A stretch of DNA of 64,000 bases from Adiantum capillus-veneris. Taxonomy: Eukaryota; Streptophyta; Polypodiopsida; Polypodiales; Pteridaceae. A program made the position numbers and the translations under genes. The stretch lies in the NCBI GenBank assembly GCA_014529385.2, contig CM043953.1, positions 87,548,842 to 87,612,841 on the forward strand. The letters run 5' to 3'. Shown piece after piece: positions 10,481 to 21,438 of the stretch (positions are counted from its first letter, which is position 1; each line of letters starts with the position of its first letter). The notes below the pieces were generated by a model. That model was not told where the DNA came from and made no database searches. It saw nothing but the letters and a program-made list of their open reading frames with translations.

Positions 10481-12342
10481 CAAGGTTTAAGATTGGTGGT
10501 ACCTACCGCATTGCAAGTGTACCACCTATTCATGCTTTTACTCACCTGTCTACATCCACGAGCGTCCACACTTCACCGACATCTACTAGAGTTTGGCCTC
10601 CTTTGATGATATCTTGCATGCTACTAGTTTTCTCTCAATACACCACCTTCCCTAGCTCTATAATACAACTTCAAAATACAACTACTATAGAGTTATTAGT
10701 GACTCTATAATCTGCTACCTTCTTGCAATCATATGTAGTACATTTGTAAATACCACTAATTCGGATGTAAACTCCTAACTCTCCTTGATTCATAAATAGA
10801 TCCACATATGTATTATTCTCTTGATTATTTAATAGATATTATTTCATAATTAAAGGCTAATTTCTTGCATGGAATGCGTTGCCATAGTACCCTTGGATGG
10901 TGAACTACAGGATTTGGGGCCTGGAGGCATGCCATGTATGCATGCAGGCTCATTGACCTAATCTACAGATAAGCCAATGTCTACCTCAAGTACATGCCAA
11001 GAGTCTTCTAGTCAAGAGAATGAACCAAGGGAGCCGGATGAAAGTTCAAGAGAGGATTCCAACATAGCAAGGGAATCCATTGGTTGTTCATCAGAGAATT
11101 CTAACGATTGAGATGCCAATGGAATTGGGAGGCTAGCAGGGCTACCAACATGTCACAAGGCACGAGAAAAGAATAGAAAGGTAAGCTAGGTCCACCGAAC
11201 GAGGGGCCAAATGTGAGGATCAGTGACTCATGTCTTTATAGGAGTATTGTTGGTTGTTTTGCAAGCATAATTGAGGGCGATTACAATTATTTCAAGATGG
11301 GGGAATGTGACAAAGTGCTGACATGGCATGACTTGTAGACTTGATGAACGTATGGAGCACTGGACGAGGGGCATACGACCCTAATGATAAAATCTTGAAT
11401 TCTAACTGAGGCTATCGTAAATTGCGATGATTGATGAACTTATGGAGCACCAGACGAGGGGCGGCGTAAGACCCTAATGCTAAAATCTTGAACTCTTATT
11501 GAGGCTATCATAAATTGTGGTGATTGCTTATGTGGCATGGTTCTACAAAATTCCTTGATTTGCGTTGACAACGTTGATGTGGCAGTCTATATATGTGCTG
11601 GAAAATTTTAGTAGTTTTTCATGGAGCTTTTGGTGTAGATACTTTTGGGAGCCGTGCTTTAGAAAAAAGTGCTTTTTGGGTGCGTTACATTTAAAAGTGC
11701 TAGTCTTTGAGGCCAATGCACCAAAACTCTGCCATTCCATTTTAACTCTCCTTCTCTCTCGCTATTTAAGTTTAGTGAATATGCACTTTTTATTCATGAG
11801 TTGCTATTGATGCTCTTGCTTTACATGCCCAAACCTCAAATAAAAAGTACTCGAAGAAATTGTTCCAATCTATGGCAAACGCGAATCATCAGTTATTCCT
11901 CCCTACCCATTTCTTGTGTGCAGTGCGACCTTTGTTCTTCAAAAACCTCACTATCCCAGAAGCATTGTCCCCAATGAATGGCGCCCCTTTTAGTATTTCT
12001 TTATTATTGATCACATCAAGGTACAAATCCTGAGGGTCCTCTGCTCTCAGAATCTACATCCAGATGATCTGCAGAGTGAGGGCCCAGGGCTCTGATAAAA
12101 TTACAAGGGATATCCCAAAAGCAATTAGCTCAAAAGCACTAAAATCCAAAGGCATTGAAACCCAAAAGAATTTGGTCCCAAAAGCTAGCAAGAATTGCAA
12201 AAATTTGTGCAACCCTGCACATTAGCATCGATACGATCTGATACGTCAACAAGTCAACACAATTTACAAAAATCTCCTTCAGAGTGCAAGCTTCTATCTT
12301 TTAAGCTTCACATTTTGTCCAAAACTTAGATCACTATCCATC
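10481..12342. other. Stretch without recognisable genes
   Basis: I see no coding sequence or known element. A tandem duplication with a 90-bp period is present (11343-11432 and 11433-11525, opening GATGAAC.TATGGAGCAC). The right end is the insertion site of the chromovirus; its last four bases CATC are repeated at 41973-41976. Confidence 0.6.
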
Positions 12343-12637
12343 TGTCATAAAATCTAATATCTAACCAACCCAAATGATTTTCTCATATTAAAATGATCAT
12401 TTAATGTGGGAGAATAAACGAGAACAAGGGTTAGAATATAGACATGTGCTTATGGATCTATCTCAACACGAGGCCAAGGTTAAAGGGATCCAAATGAGAG
12501 ATGGTATGTCAAACAACAAGGCTAGCTAATGGAGCTTAAAGACCTTAGGGTTATCTTCATTAAAGACCTCCAAAGGTTAGTGTTAAAAGTCCTTTGACCT
12601 TAGGCAAGCTAGGGTTGCACTCGAGGTGGGAACCCGG

Positions 12638-12780
12638 CCCAAGCTTGAGGTGCTTGTCGTGCTTGCTGACTAAGGTGCTTGAGGTTCTTGTCATGCTTGC
12701 TGACTAAGGTGCTTGAGGTTGTTGTCGTGCTTACTAACTAAGGTGCTTGGGGTGCTTGTTGTGCTTGCTGACTAAGGTGC
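12638..12780. repeat. 34-bp minisatellite in the chromovirus LTR
   Basis: Units begin AAGGTGCTTG at 12672, 12706, 12740 and 12774, with the spacing exactly 34 bp each time; a partial first unit starts at about 12638. The related LTR fragment at 44454 has a single unit here, so the tract varies in copy number between family members. Confidence 0.9.
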
Positions 12781-13235
12781 TAAGGTGCTCCATGACTAAG
12801 GTGCTTAAGGTGTTCAAGGTGTTCCCAAAACTCAACATGATCCCTACTCAAGGGAAGACGAGCCCTCATTGTAGGAGCATGAGAGAGAACACACACACCC
12901 TCACACAAGGTAAGATTGGTCTAAAGAAGTGACAAGGACACTTGTCAAGTTCCTCTCCATGTTGCCCTCATGGTGTGCCTAAAGCCTACTGGTTGGCCTC
13001 TCAAGGGGTCCAATGAGATTTTAGCTAATTAATTAATTGTTTAGGCATTTATCTATTCCTCTCTCTTAAAGGGGAAAGGAGGACACTTGTCCAAAGACTA
13101 CTCCTACTGCTTGAATGGACCTAGGCTTGTGATTGGCTAGGCTTGAGAGAGACAATGAGCTTCAGGCATGAGCTAGAAGAGAGGGTTGATCAAGGAAGCT
13201 AGGGGCTTGCTTGCAGGGTATACTCTCCCCCCGCT

Positions 13236-13237
<2 letters not shown>

Positions 13238-13309
<72 letters not shown>
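13238..13309. repeat. (CA)n microsatellite in the 5' LTR
   Basis: About 36 CA dinucleotides. The equivalent site in the 3' LTR (41237-41288) holds a C20 run followed by a shorter (CA)n. Confidence 0.95.
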
Positions 13310-13310
<1 letters not shown>

Positions 13311-14077
13311 TGTGTGAAGTGCAAAGTGCAAGAGCTCCATCTCCTTCTCCAAGCTTGTTGAGAACTTGAGAGCCTACACCAATGCAAATCCAACCAAGAG
13401 CCATGCTTCAATGCCTTAGCTTGCCATCTTCTTCTTCATCATCATTCTAGTATTATGCTATGCTATGCAAGAAGAGTGATGATAGGTGAGGAACCATCTC
13501 TTTCTCGTATGTTACTTCTTCTTCCTCTTCCCTATCCTCATTCACCATTAGCTCTCCACCTTTGAAGGTGTTTGAGGCCTTGGGACTGAGGCAGGGGATG
13601 GTTAATTCTTTTATAATGTTTATGTTATGCTCGTGATGCATAAAGATTTGTAGATTTATTGCATCATCTAGGTCACAAGGAACACAAAGATTGTATTGTA
13701 CCAAGTCTCTCTTTATGGGAGAATCTATAATAGAAAATCCTATTGGAGGGGGACCGGCTCCACATAAATCCAGTCCTCAATTGTTGTCATGTTCTCTAAT
13801 TCTCCCTCTTGCAAAAGTATTGTTCATGCCAAGTTAATTAAGTATAATGGTTATGTTGCTACCACTAATTAAGTTCACCATCTATGTTCTTAAAGTAGCC
13901 TAAAAACAAATGCTCACTCTAATTCTCTCTTTTTTTCCTGAGAAAAAGATCCTTCTATTAGTTAATGAGACTGCCCATAGGGCTACAACCACCTCTGCGA
14001 GAGAGGGCTAAAACAACCATGATGGGAAGACTCTTAATTCCGCTATTCTTAAATTTCAAAGGCCATTTCCATTACAT

Positions 14078-14089
14078 TGGTATCATAGC
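14078..14089 (+). other. Primer-binding site, initiator tRNA-Met type
   Basis: TGGTATCATAGC starts two bases after the terminal CA of the LTR. It differs by one base from the standard plant TGGTATCAGAGC, which is complementary to the 3' end of initiator tRNA-Met. This primer is usual for chromoviruses. Confidence 0.85.
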
Positions 14090-14433
14090 TATTGGTCTCT
14101 CTTTTCCTGCTTAAGAAGAGAGGTCCTTAAGTTGTCCATGAAAGGTTGAGAGTCATTGCAATACGGTAAGTGGGACAGTTATCTATTATCTTCGTTGAGA
14201 AGGACTTAGTTTGAGGTACATTGTTGGGAACCATAGTCCTAATAATGGAGTCTCTCGAGGCTTGCCTTTGGCCTAACCATTATTGAGCTGCGAGCAAGCT
14301 CAACAGGAACCATAATCAACCGAGCAATGTTAGACCCTCTCCACTAGTCTTTGCAATCAACAGTGTCTAAACCACGGGTGTGGCTGCTTGAGAACTAATT
14401 TTCAAAGGTAACAAAGAGTAGCGACTAAGCTTT

Positions 14434-15930
14434 TTGAGGGTACCAAAGCACAAAGTAATTCTATACATGAGTTCAATTAGCATGGCTTACAATAAACAAG
14501 AGAGTAGAATGAACATTGATAACTTTGATTTTGGACATGAAGGTGGTAATGATGATGCCCCATGTTTGTTAATTATCTTGTTACTAGGTTGCATCAAGCT
14601 ATGGGCAACCTTGCTTTGCAAGCCAAAGTTACCCAACAACTTCGTTCTTATGGGATTTCCCTTCCTCTCCAAGAGGAGAGAGAGCTTAGGAGGCCTCTTG
14701 ATGAGACTCCCAAAAGAAGACTCTCTCCCATAAGAGAGGAGGAATCCAAAGAATGAGAAAGAAGTGAATCACTAAGTTCCTCTGAAGATGTGGCTCCACA
14801 AAGATGGTGGTCTAGACGGTCGTCAACTCCTCCCAAGAGGAAACGGTCAACCCATAGTCCTTCTCCTCGTCACTTTGAAAGGGAAGAGAGGAAACAAAGG
14901 AAGAAAAAGGAAAGAAAGAGGTCACCCTCTTCTCCTTTTTCTTCACCGTCCTTCTCTTCCAACAAAAGAAATAGCTATTCTCCTAGAAAAACAAGAGGAG
15001 AGGACATCACAAATCTTATCTTGCATAGTGAAAGTCCCAAAATCTCAAGAAGTTCAAAGAGGGAGGATAGAATATCTTTTTTCTCACGTATGATGGAACT
15101 TTTGGTGCTACCGACAAAGTATTGACCATCGTCTAGCAATTTGATGCGGCCTTGGAGACGAGGGATTCACAGAGTCCTCCAAGCTACACCATGTAGCTAT
15201 GCACTTCTAGGAATATTCTCATCAATGGTGGGCTAGCCTTTCTGGCAATGGTGAAGCCCCCAAGACATGGAAAACTCTACAAGTTTCCATCATGAAGCAA
15301 TTCCTTGCAAGCGGTGCAAACGATAAAGTGCTTACCAAATGGCGGAGTTTGAAGTTGCTATCCAATGAATCTATCCACAAATATGTGGACAAGTTTTGGG
15401 ATTTACATCTCAAGGCTACTGTCTTTCAAAAGATAGACTTTGCCAAGAAAAAGCGATAATCCTGTGCGGGATTACCTGAAGAGATGGCCGAGTACGTCAA
15501 CTCCTAATGGCCTGTATGTATCACCAAATTAATCCACTACACTATGGTTGCTTTGCGCATCAATTTCCAACAAGGGGCTAGAAGTAATGCCAAGCCCATG
15601 GAAAGCAAAGACAAAAGTGATGCAAAAGGAAAAAACAATGCCCAAAATTCTTCCCAAGGTAATTCCAACAACAACAACAATCGGTCCAAGGAGAAGGGAG
15701 TTTACAAATGTAAAAATAAACTCTGTCCTGAAGAGCTTGAAGCTTTTTGTAAGGACCAAAAATGTTTTAAGTGTCGGGAGCAAGGACATGGCTATCGTTC
15801 TTGCTCGAAGAGAAATGCCTGCAATGAGACTCCTAGAGCTTCCAGGATCAAAGTTCCAAAAGAGGATGCTCATTGCAAAGGATCACCTCTTTCCTATTCT
15901 TTGGGAAAGGTAAGGGAGCATGATGCCTTC
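14434..15930 (+). pseudogene. Chromovirus gag with CCHC zinc knuckle
   Basis: Gag is spread over several frames. An N-terminal charged region (14562-14756 and 14790-15125, rich in R/S/K, PRHFEREERK) precedes the capsid part near 15210-15500, where ASLSGNGEAPKTWKTL, MKQFLAS and YVDKFWDLHLKA are readable. The nucleocapsid knuckle CFKCREQGHGYRSC, a perfect CX2CX4HX4C, lies at 15763-15804 in the ORF starting at 15544. Several frame changes and stops separate these pieces. Confidence 0.75.
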
Positions 15931-16540
15931 TTCTTGTTTGACCCTGGCTCTACTCACAACTTCATATCAATGGAGTTGGCCACTAATTTGGGCATTCAAG
16001 CTTTTGAGATGGGAGATATTGTAATTGCCGATGGAGCTTTCAAGGGACATCAAGCCTCCATTACTCCCTGTATTGGGTCTTCATGTCCAAAGCTATGTCA
16101 ACAAAGAAGACTTTTTCATCTCTCCTCTTCAACATGAGGATGTTATCCTAGGGGCACCATGGTTCAACCGCATGGCTGCCAACATGAAGTTCTCTAAAAG
16201 GAGAATCTACTTCACCTATAACAAAAAGAGCATGTATATAGATGCTAGTGAGTCTGGTCATACTAAACCACTTGTAAATTCACCTGCTTTTGATAAGTCA
16301 ATGAAAAGCTCAGTTTCTGCGTACATGATTTTTGTCAAAGAGTCTCTAAATGATGCTAATGTTTTAACAAAGCAAAGTATTAGGAATCAAGAAAATTTAG
16401 ACTTGTCTAATTTTCTAAATGGATTCCAAGATGTGTTCATCGATGATATCCCTTTGGACTTACCTCCAAAACGAGGGGATGATGACCATACAATTGAGCT
16501 CCTACCAGGAAGCTCACTGCCTAACAAGCCTCCTTATTGA
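15900..16540 (+). pseudogene. Chromovirus aspartic protease
   Basis: The active-site block reads FLFDPGSTHNFIS at about 15934-15972; the normal D-S/T-G triplet is D-P-G. The frame then shifts, and the second conserved block EDVILGAPWF lies at about 16137-16166 in the ORF 16025-16540. The linker to RT (QDVFIDDIPLDLPPKRGDDD) follows. The ORF ends in a TGA at 16538-16540, after PPY, where family members normally have arginine. A CGA to TGA transition is the simplest explanation. Confidence 0.75.
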
Positions 16541-17315
16541 GTTTCTCAAGCTCAACAAGCGGAGATCATGAGGCAAGTACACAAATTGGTAGACAAAGGG
16601 ATGATTAGGCCTAGCTCTCCCTTTTGTTCTCCAGTTCTTTTAGTGCAAGAGAAAGATGGTACATACCGCATGTGTGTGGGCTATCGAGCATTAAATCAGA
16701 CCACTATCAAAAACACATTTCCCATATTGCGGGTGGAAGGTTTGTTTGATAAGCTACAAGGTTCGAGCTACTTCATTAGAATTGACCTTAAAAGTGGCTA
16801 TCATCAAATAATGATAGTGAATGAAGATATCCAAAAGACCGCGTTCCGTACAACGTTTGGTCTTTATGAATATCTACTCATGCCTTTTGGCTTGACTAAT
16901 GCACTGGCAGCCACATTCAATCATTTGATGGAGAAAATATTTAGACCCTACTGCAAGTTCACTGGAGTGTTCTTTGATGATATCATCATCTACTCCAAGT
17001 CTTTGGAGAAGCACAAGCAACATCTCCAGGTGATTTTTCAAAGCTTTGAGGGAGAACAAGCTTTCTATCAATCAAAAGAAGAGTGAAATTTTCCTTCAAG
17101 AGATTCAATACTTAGATCATATTATCTCTCAAGATGGTATATGTATGGATCCATCAAAGTTGGAGGTAATAAAAGCATGGCCTAATCCATGGAATCTACA
17201 TGAGCTAAGAAGTTTTATTGGTATGTGTGCATACTATGGACACTTCATAGACAAATTATTTGAAATAGCGGGACCATTGCATGACTTAACAAAGAAGAAC
17301 ATTAAGTACACATGA
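16541..17315 (+). pseudogene. Chromovirus reverse transcriptase
   Basis: The 172-codon ORF at 16568-17086 carries the RT palm: MIRPSSPFCSPVLLVQEKDG, then YFIRIDLKSGYHQI with the first catalytic aspartate near residue 73, the [16 protein letters not shown] block, and FFDDIIIYSK near residues 135-144 as the YxDD-type motif. One base shift later the thumb/connection continues in 17046-17315 (RENKLSINQKKSEIF, IISQDGICMDPSKLE, WPNPWNLHELRSFIG). All catalytic aspartates remain, but the frameshift at about 17045 and flanking stops break the protein. Confidence 0.85.
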
Positions 17316-17740
17316 ACATTAAGTAAGCTCAAAGATAATCTTACCTCCCAACCAATCCTTATGCTTCCGGATCTCTCAAAGCCATTTGAGGTCCAATGTG
17401 ATGCTTGTGGTGAGTGCCATGAAGGAGTTTTGCTTCAAAAGGGGCATGCCATAACATACAAGAGCCGAAGGCTCAATGTCGATGAACAGATATTGGGCAT
17501 ATACAAAAAAGAGCTTTTAGCTGTTCTACATGCCCTAGACGCATGGAAGTACTATCTTTTGGGGACTCCATTTATTTAACGGACCACCAAAGTCTCAAGT
17601 ACTTCATGATGCAAACCAAGCTTTCGATAAACAAATGAGGTGTGAAAATTTTCTTTTGCAATTTCATTTTCATATTGCTCACATTTCTGGTAAGCACAAT
17701 CAAGCAACCGATGCACTTTCACAATGACCAAGAGTTACTG
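17316..17740 (+). pseudogene. Chromovirus RNase H
   Basis: The ORF 17361-17579 contains FEVQCDACGECHEGVLLQ, YKSRRLNVDEQ and KELLAVLHALDAWKYYLLG, the core of gypsy RNase H with its first aspartate. The frame is then lost within LTDHQSLKYF; traces of the DALS motif at the end of the domain are visible at about 17710. Confidence 0.8.
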
Positions 17741-18973
17741 CGGTGTCTATAGCAACTCACAATGATCAATCTTCTATGATAGATGAGTATGCTACTGACC
17801 TTGACTTTAGAGACATAATGTCAACCCTTGCATTGGGGAAGAAAGAAGAACCATTCACCTTGCAGGATGGTTATCTTCTCCATGGCAATATGCTATGTGT
17901 TACCCACTCCATTTGTGAGAAAGTTATGTATGAATCCCATGCTCCTCCCTATGTGGGGCATAGGTAGAGGCATTCAATCTACTCGTTGAGGAGTAGAGAC
18001 GTACTTCTATTGACCTACCATGAAAGTAGACATACAAGAGCATGTTTCAAAATGTGCGGTATGCCAAAAGACCAAGTATGATAGAGAGAAGCAACCTGGA
18101 TTACTCTAATCATTGCCAATCCCTAATTCACCATGGGTGACTACATCCATGGATTTTATCTTTGGATTACCCGACTCTATCCATGGGAATACAGAAATAT
18201 GGACAACAATTGACAGGTTCAGAGAGCAAGCACATTTTATTTCGATCAAAAAGACTATTAAGGCACACCAAATGGTTAACCCTCTTCATATCTTAGATTT
18301 TCAAACACCATGGATTTCTAACATCCATCGTGTCAGATAGAGATGCTATAATGACCAGTAATTTTTGAAAAGGTCTCTTTGAAAATCTAGGTTTAAGATT
18401 GAATTTCTCTTTGGCCTATCACCCACAAATGGATGGCCAAGGTGAGATAGCCAATCTTATGATTCTCGATCTACTAAAGACTTATGTCACTGAAGTAGAT
18501 CAACGCTCACAATGGTAAACGTAATTACTCCATGTAGAGTATGCGTACAATCATACTGTCCATACTACTACACGAAAGGCACCTTTTGAGATCATAGAGG
18601 GAAGACCTAAAAGTCCCTTGCTACTTAAAGTACATGGGAAGATCTTCACTGCTCATGAGTATAGCCATGACCTACAAGAATCTTTCCAAAAGATTAAGGA
18701 GGCTATATCCATCTCTCAACAAAGGAAAAAGGGTGCTGCTCTACTGATAAGCACAGAAGGGCCTTAACATTCAAAGAAAATAATTGGGTATTACTCAATT
18801 TTCCCAAGGCTCGATTAAGGCAAATGACGGGCAAAAATCCTATGTGCCATCAAAAGTATTATGCTAAACTAGCAAACAGATACTATGGTCCTTTTCTTGA
18901 AGCCAATCAATGACATGGCTTATCAACTCAAGTTGCCCAACCATTGGCTCATACACAATGCTTTTTGTTAAGG
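17741..18973 (+). pseudogene. Chromovirus integrase, first part
   Basis: The zinc-binding domain (YESHAPPYVGH, then HVSKCAVCQKTKYDREKQ near 18040) and the catalytic core (WVTTSMDFIFGLPDS at about 18127, first aspartate) are recognisable, followed by decayed core sequence and the C-terminal part (AYNHTVHTTTRKAPFEII, then PNHWLIHNAF). The coding sequence is cut at HNAF by the insertion of the 19-kb element at 18986 and resumes at 38045 with the VSLLKPYKG motif. Multiple in-frame stops are present. Confidence 0.8.
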
Positions 18974-18993
18974 CACAATGCTTTTTGTTAAGG
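18954..18993. repeat. 20-bp tandem duplication across the insertion junction
   Basis: CACAATGCTTTTTGTTAAGG is present twice in tandem (18954-18973 and 18974-18993). Each copy contains 7 bp of chromovirus sequence, the 5-bp target site and the first 8 bp of the inserted LTR. The right-hand junction at 38044 lacks it. Confidence 0.95.
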
Positions 18994-19939
18994 CGGTTAC
19001 GCCGCTAGCGGAAGCTAAATAGCGAGAACTCAACCAACAACAGAATTTGTCAGACGAGGACGAAGCTTGACCCGCAGGCGCATGGAAACAACTAGGTGGG
19101 TGTCAAATCACCTACTCGACCTTCTAATGACAATCACTACTAAGGAAATCAAATCTAAGTTCTAAAATACGCAAGTGACGGAAATCCGTACTACGAACGA
19201 ATGCTATACGAAACAGGATCTAGAATCATCGAATCGATCTCAAACTCAAGGGGAAGTCTATGCACTAGGTAAGAACAACACCCTAAAGACTTGAACTGCA
19301 AAATCAACCTATAACCACTCCGTGCGGCAAACGCGTATGAAGACAGGCCGAAAAATACAGGTGACCGAAACTTGACCCCGATGGTACTAATGTGTAGCTC
19401 TACTCGTTGTGGTTCTATAGATATGCTGCACGCTCTATTCCGACACACAAGTTGGAAGAAAACTCACACCGAAGCTCGTAGGAACTTACCACACATAGAA
19501 GCCGATAGCGCGCACTCTTGGTATCTGTGCGTAGCTCTCACCGTTGCTAACACAATGGCGGTGTCGCTTCTCCAATGGCGGCCCCGTAGCTCGCGTAGCA
19601 AGAAGAAAGACTCTCTCTCTCTCTCTCTCTCTCTCAGACACAGTCACGACGCTCAAAAACTCACTTTGATTAATTGAGTCCCCTTAGGTTACAAAACTTT
19701 GGCTTATATACCTCAGCCTTGGAGGTGAGAACATCTCTAATTATTTACATCAACAGGTGAAATTACTTCGGGATTACAAGCTGGAAACTCAATTGAGTCT
19801 CGTTACTTAATGAATGGCTCAAATCAAAATTAATGTCGGAAAGACATTTATTACAATCAATGGTTACAAAATGATGGGTGTGAGCAAAAATGTGGGTGTG
19901 ATCCTCTGCTGGCTCAACACTTCCTCTGCTGGCTCAACA
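18986..19939 (-). repeat. 3' LTR of the 19-kb element
   Basis: It is 954 bp with TG...CA ends and pairs with 37091-38044 at about 99.7% identity. A minus-strand TATA box (TATATAAGCC) lies at 19701-19710 or so. It contains a short (CT)n tract at 19612-19635 and an ACGCGTATGA half-site at 19331-19340 that matches half of the palindrome found elsewhere in the element. Confidence 0.95.
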
Positions 19940-19954
19940 CTCCCCCCCCTCCGC
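19940..19954 (-). other. Polypurine tract of the 19-kb element
   Basis: On the minus strand GCGGAGGGGGGGGAG directly precedes the 3' LTR. This is the expected position for the plus-strand DNA primer. A near-identical tract occurs at 26041-26054. Confidence 0.85.
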
Positions 19955-19989
19955 GTTCATGTCGTCCCTGACATGACTTTTAGGCTTGG

Positions 19990-21438
19990 TCAATAGAGTC
20001 CTGTCGTCTTGAGCATCTGCAAATGCGATTCGTAGCGTAGGTTGCCGATGGTCAAGGTTGGGCCGAATATTTTGCTTTCGTGAGTGAAAAAGCCGGTGTA
20101 GAAAGCTTCTTTGAATGTTTGCATGTGGAAGCTAGGCAAAAACATAATTCTTTGGTATAAGAGATGTAACACCTTTGGTGATGGCTGCAATGAAAGATCA
20201 TACATCATATCCGTCACTGTGTCGGCCGTCGATAGTAGACTCGAGGTCGTGGCTTTATCTGGCGCGAACACTTCAATGCATGCTAAGAGAGTCCTGCAGA
20301 TTTTCTTTAGCATCTGACACGAAAGGTCAGGAGAGCCAGTAAAGAGTTTGATGGTGCCCGTTAGGGTTTTCACCATGTAGGCTTTACCTATTCTCTCTCC
20401 TGCCTTTGGTCCTGGCATCCTTGGGTAATTAAGCCAATTTGGCTTCTTTTCTGCAATCCTGCCATGCTCTTTCCAGCTTCTGACTCTTGGCACCGGGCAG
20501 AAGGTTGCATCCTCCCGAATCTCCTTTGGAGCCTCTACCAAGTAGATGAGGTAGGCTGGGTATTTGTTCAGCCAACCTTTCCTCCATCTAGGTTGAGAAT
20601 CTACAATCTTCTTTGATTGTTCATCTTTTGTGATGTCGCCTTCGTAAAGAGCGACATACTGCTCCTCCTCTATTCTCTTTTTCGTCTTTATCACTTCAAA
20701 TTTCATCAGAGGGAAAGGCAGGCTGGGTTGCATCCACTCTTCATGGAGCACTTTTGTGTCTAAACCTTGAAGTCTAATGGAGATGAGGAGTCTCCTTTCC
20801 CATTCCATTTCCGCCTTGGCACTTTCCTCTGTTGACTTTTCTATTTGGTCCTGGAGCCTTTGTTCTTCTTCTTCAGAGATTCCTGAAGTTGAGGCCACTT
20901 CTTGAACTGGGGCTGGATCTTCAATTGTGGTTGCCTCTCCAGTTTCTGGTAGCTCTATGGCTGCTCCCCCTGCTTCTTCTTGTGGTGTCTCTGTTTCTCT
21001 TCTTTGTTGCTCTTGGAGGTCTTGGAGCTGTTTGCGGAGGGCCTCATTTTCTGTCCTTAGTGTTTGGTTTTCTGATGTGAGCCTCTCCTCTGCAGCCAAT
21101 GATCCCTCCGCCATGTGCAATCTTTGCACTCGCTCTAACCTTAGCTCTCTTTGCAAACTTCTGACCTGATCTTCCAGAGCTGGTACGAGGGCTCCCTCTT
21201 GTTCTGTTCCTGCTCTGCTAGCTCTAGGGGTGGTCCTGAGTCTCGTGATTGTCCTTTCTTGAAGTTCGACTCTTTCCCTTAGCTCAATGAGCTCATCCTT
21301 GGCTGCCTCCAGCTCATCTTCTATTCGCTCCTTTGCTTCCTGTGAACTTGTTACCTCTCTTGAAGCTTCGGCTAGTTGGAGTATCAAGCCGTCTCTCTCG
21401 TTTTCTGCATCGTAGAGTGATGCTTTATGACTTTCAGA
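19990..21438 (-). CDS. Accessory ORF of the 19-kb element, C-terminal half (after a stop codon)
   Basis: In the same frame as the ORF at 21439-23265 and separated from it only by one TAA, this open stretch of 482 codons ends 36 bp before the polypurine tract. Its first part is a strongly predicted coiled coil (heptad-like ERIEDELEAAKDELIELRER, then RLTSENQTLRTENEALRKQL), followed by an acidic, proline/threonine-rich linker and a C-terminal region with tryptophans and conserved-looking blocks (RWRKGWLNKYPAYLIYLVEA, PNWLNYPRMPGP). I do not recognise the family. Together with the N-terminal half it would form a protein of about 1,090 residues. Translation of this half on its own would need an internal start, for which I see no evidence. 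Confidence 0.6.
   Translation of the reverse strand, partial: SESHKASLYDAENERDGLILQLAEASREVTSSQEAKERIEDELEAAKDELIELRERVELQERTITRLRTTPRASRAGTEQEGALVPALEDQVRSLQRELRLERVQRLHMAEGSLAAEERLTSENQTLRTENEALRKQLQDLQEQQRRETETPQEEAGGAAIELPETGEATTIEDPAPVQEVASTSGISEEEEQRLQDQIEKSTEESAKAEMEWERRLLISIRLQGLDTKVLHEEWMQPSLPFPLMKFEVIKTKKRIEEEQYVALYEGDITKDEQSKKIVDSQPRWRKGWLNKYPAYLIYLVEAPKEIREDATFCPVPRVRSWKEHGRIAEKKPNWLNYPRMPGPKAGERIGKAYMVKTLTGTIKLFTGSPDLSCQMLKKICRTLLACIEVFAPDKATTSSLLSTADTVTDMMYDLSLQPSPKVLHLLYQRIMFLPSFHMQTFKEAFYTGFFTHESKIFGPTLTIGNLRYESHLQMLKTTGLY

Larger units (their letters stand above)
12343..14076 (+). repeat. 5' LTR of the chromovirus
   Basis: It starts TGTCATAAAATCTAATATC and ends TTTCCATTACA just before the PBS. 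The start is shared with 38650 (TGCATAAAACCTAATATC) and 44454 (TGTCATAGAATCTAATAGC); the end is shared with 41972. It contains a 34-bp minisatellite (12638-12780) and a (CA)n tract (13238-13309). Relative to the 3' LTR it has an extra segment of about 102 bp at 13929-14030. Length is about 1,734 bp. Confidence 0.85.

Noticed and set aside
14078-14095. tRNA-like sequence near the PBS
   Set aside because: Only the 3'-end complement of a tRNA is present, as expected for a primer-binding site; no cloverleaf can be drawn. I found no tRNA or rRNA gene in the window.
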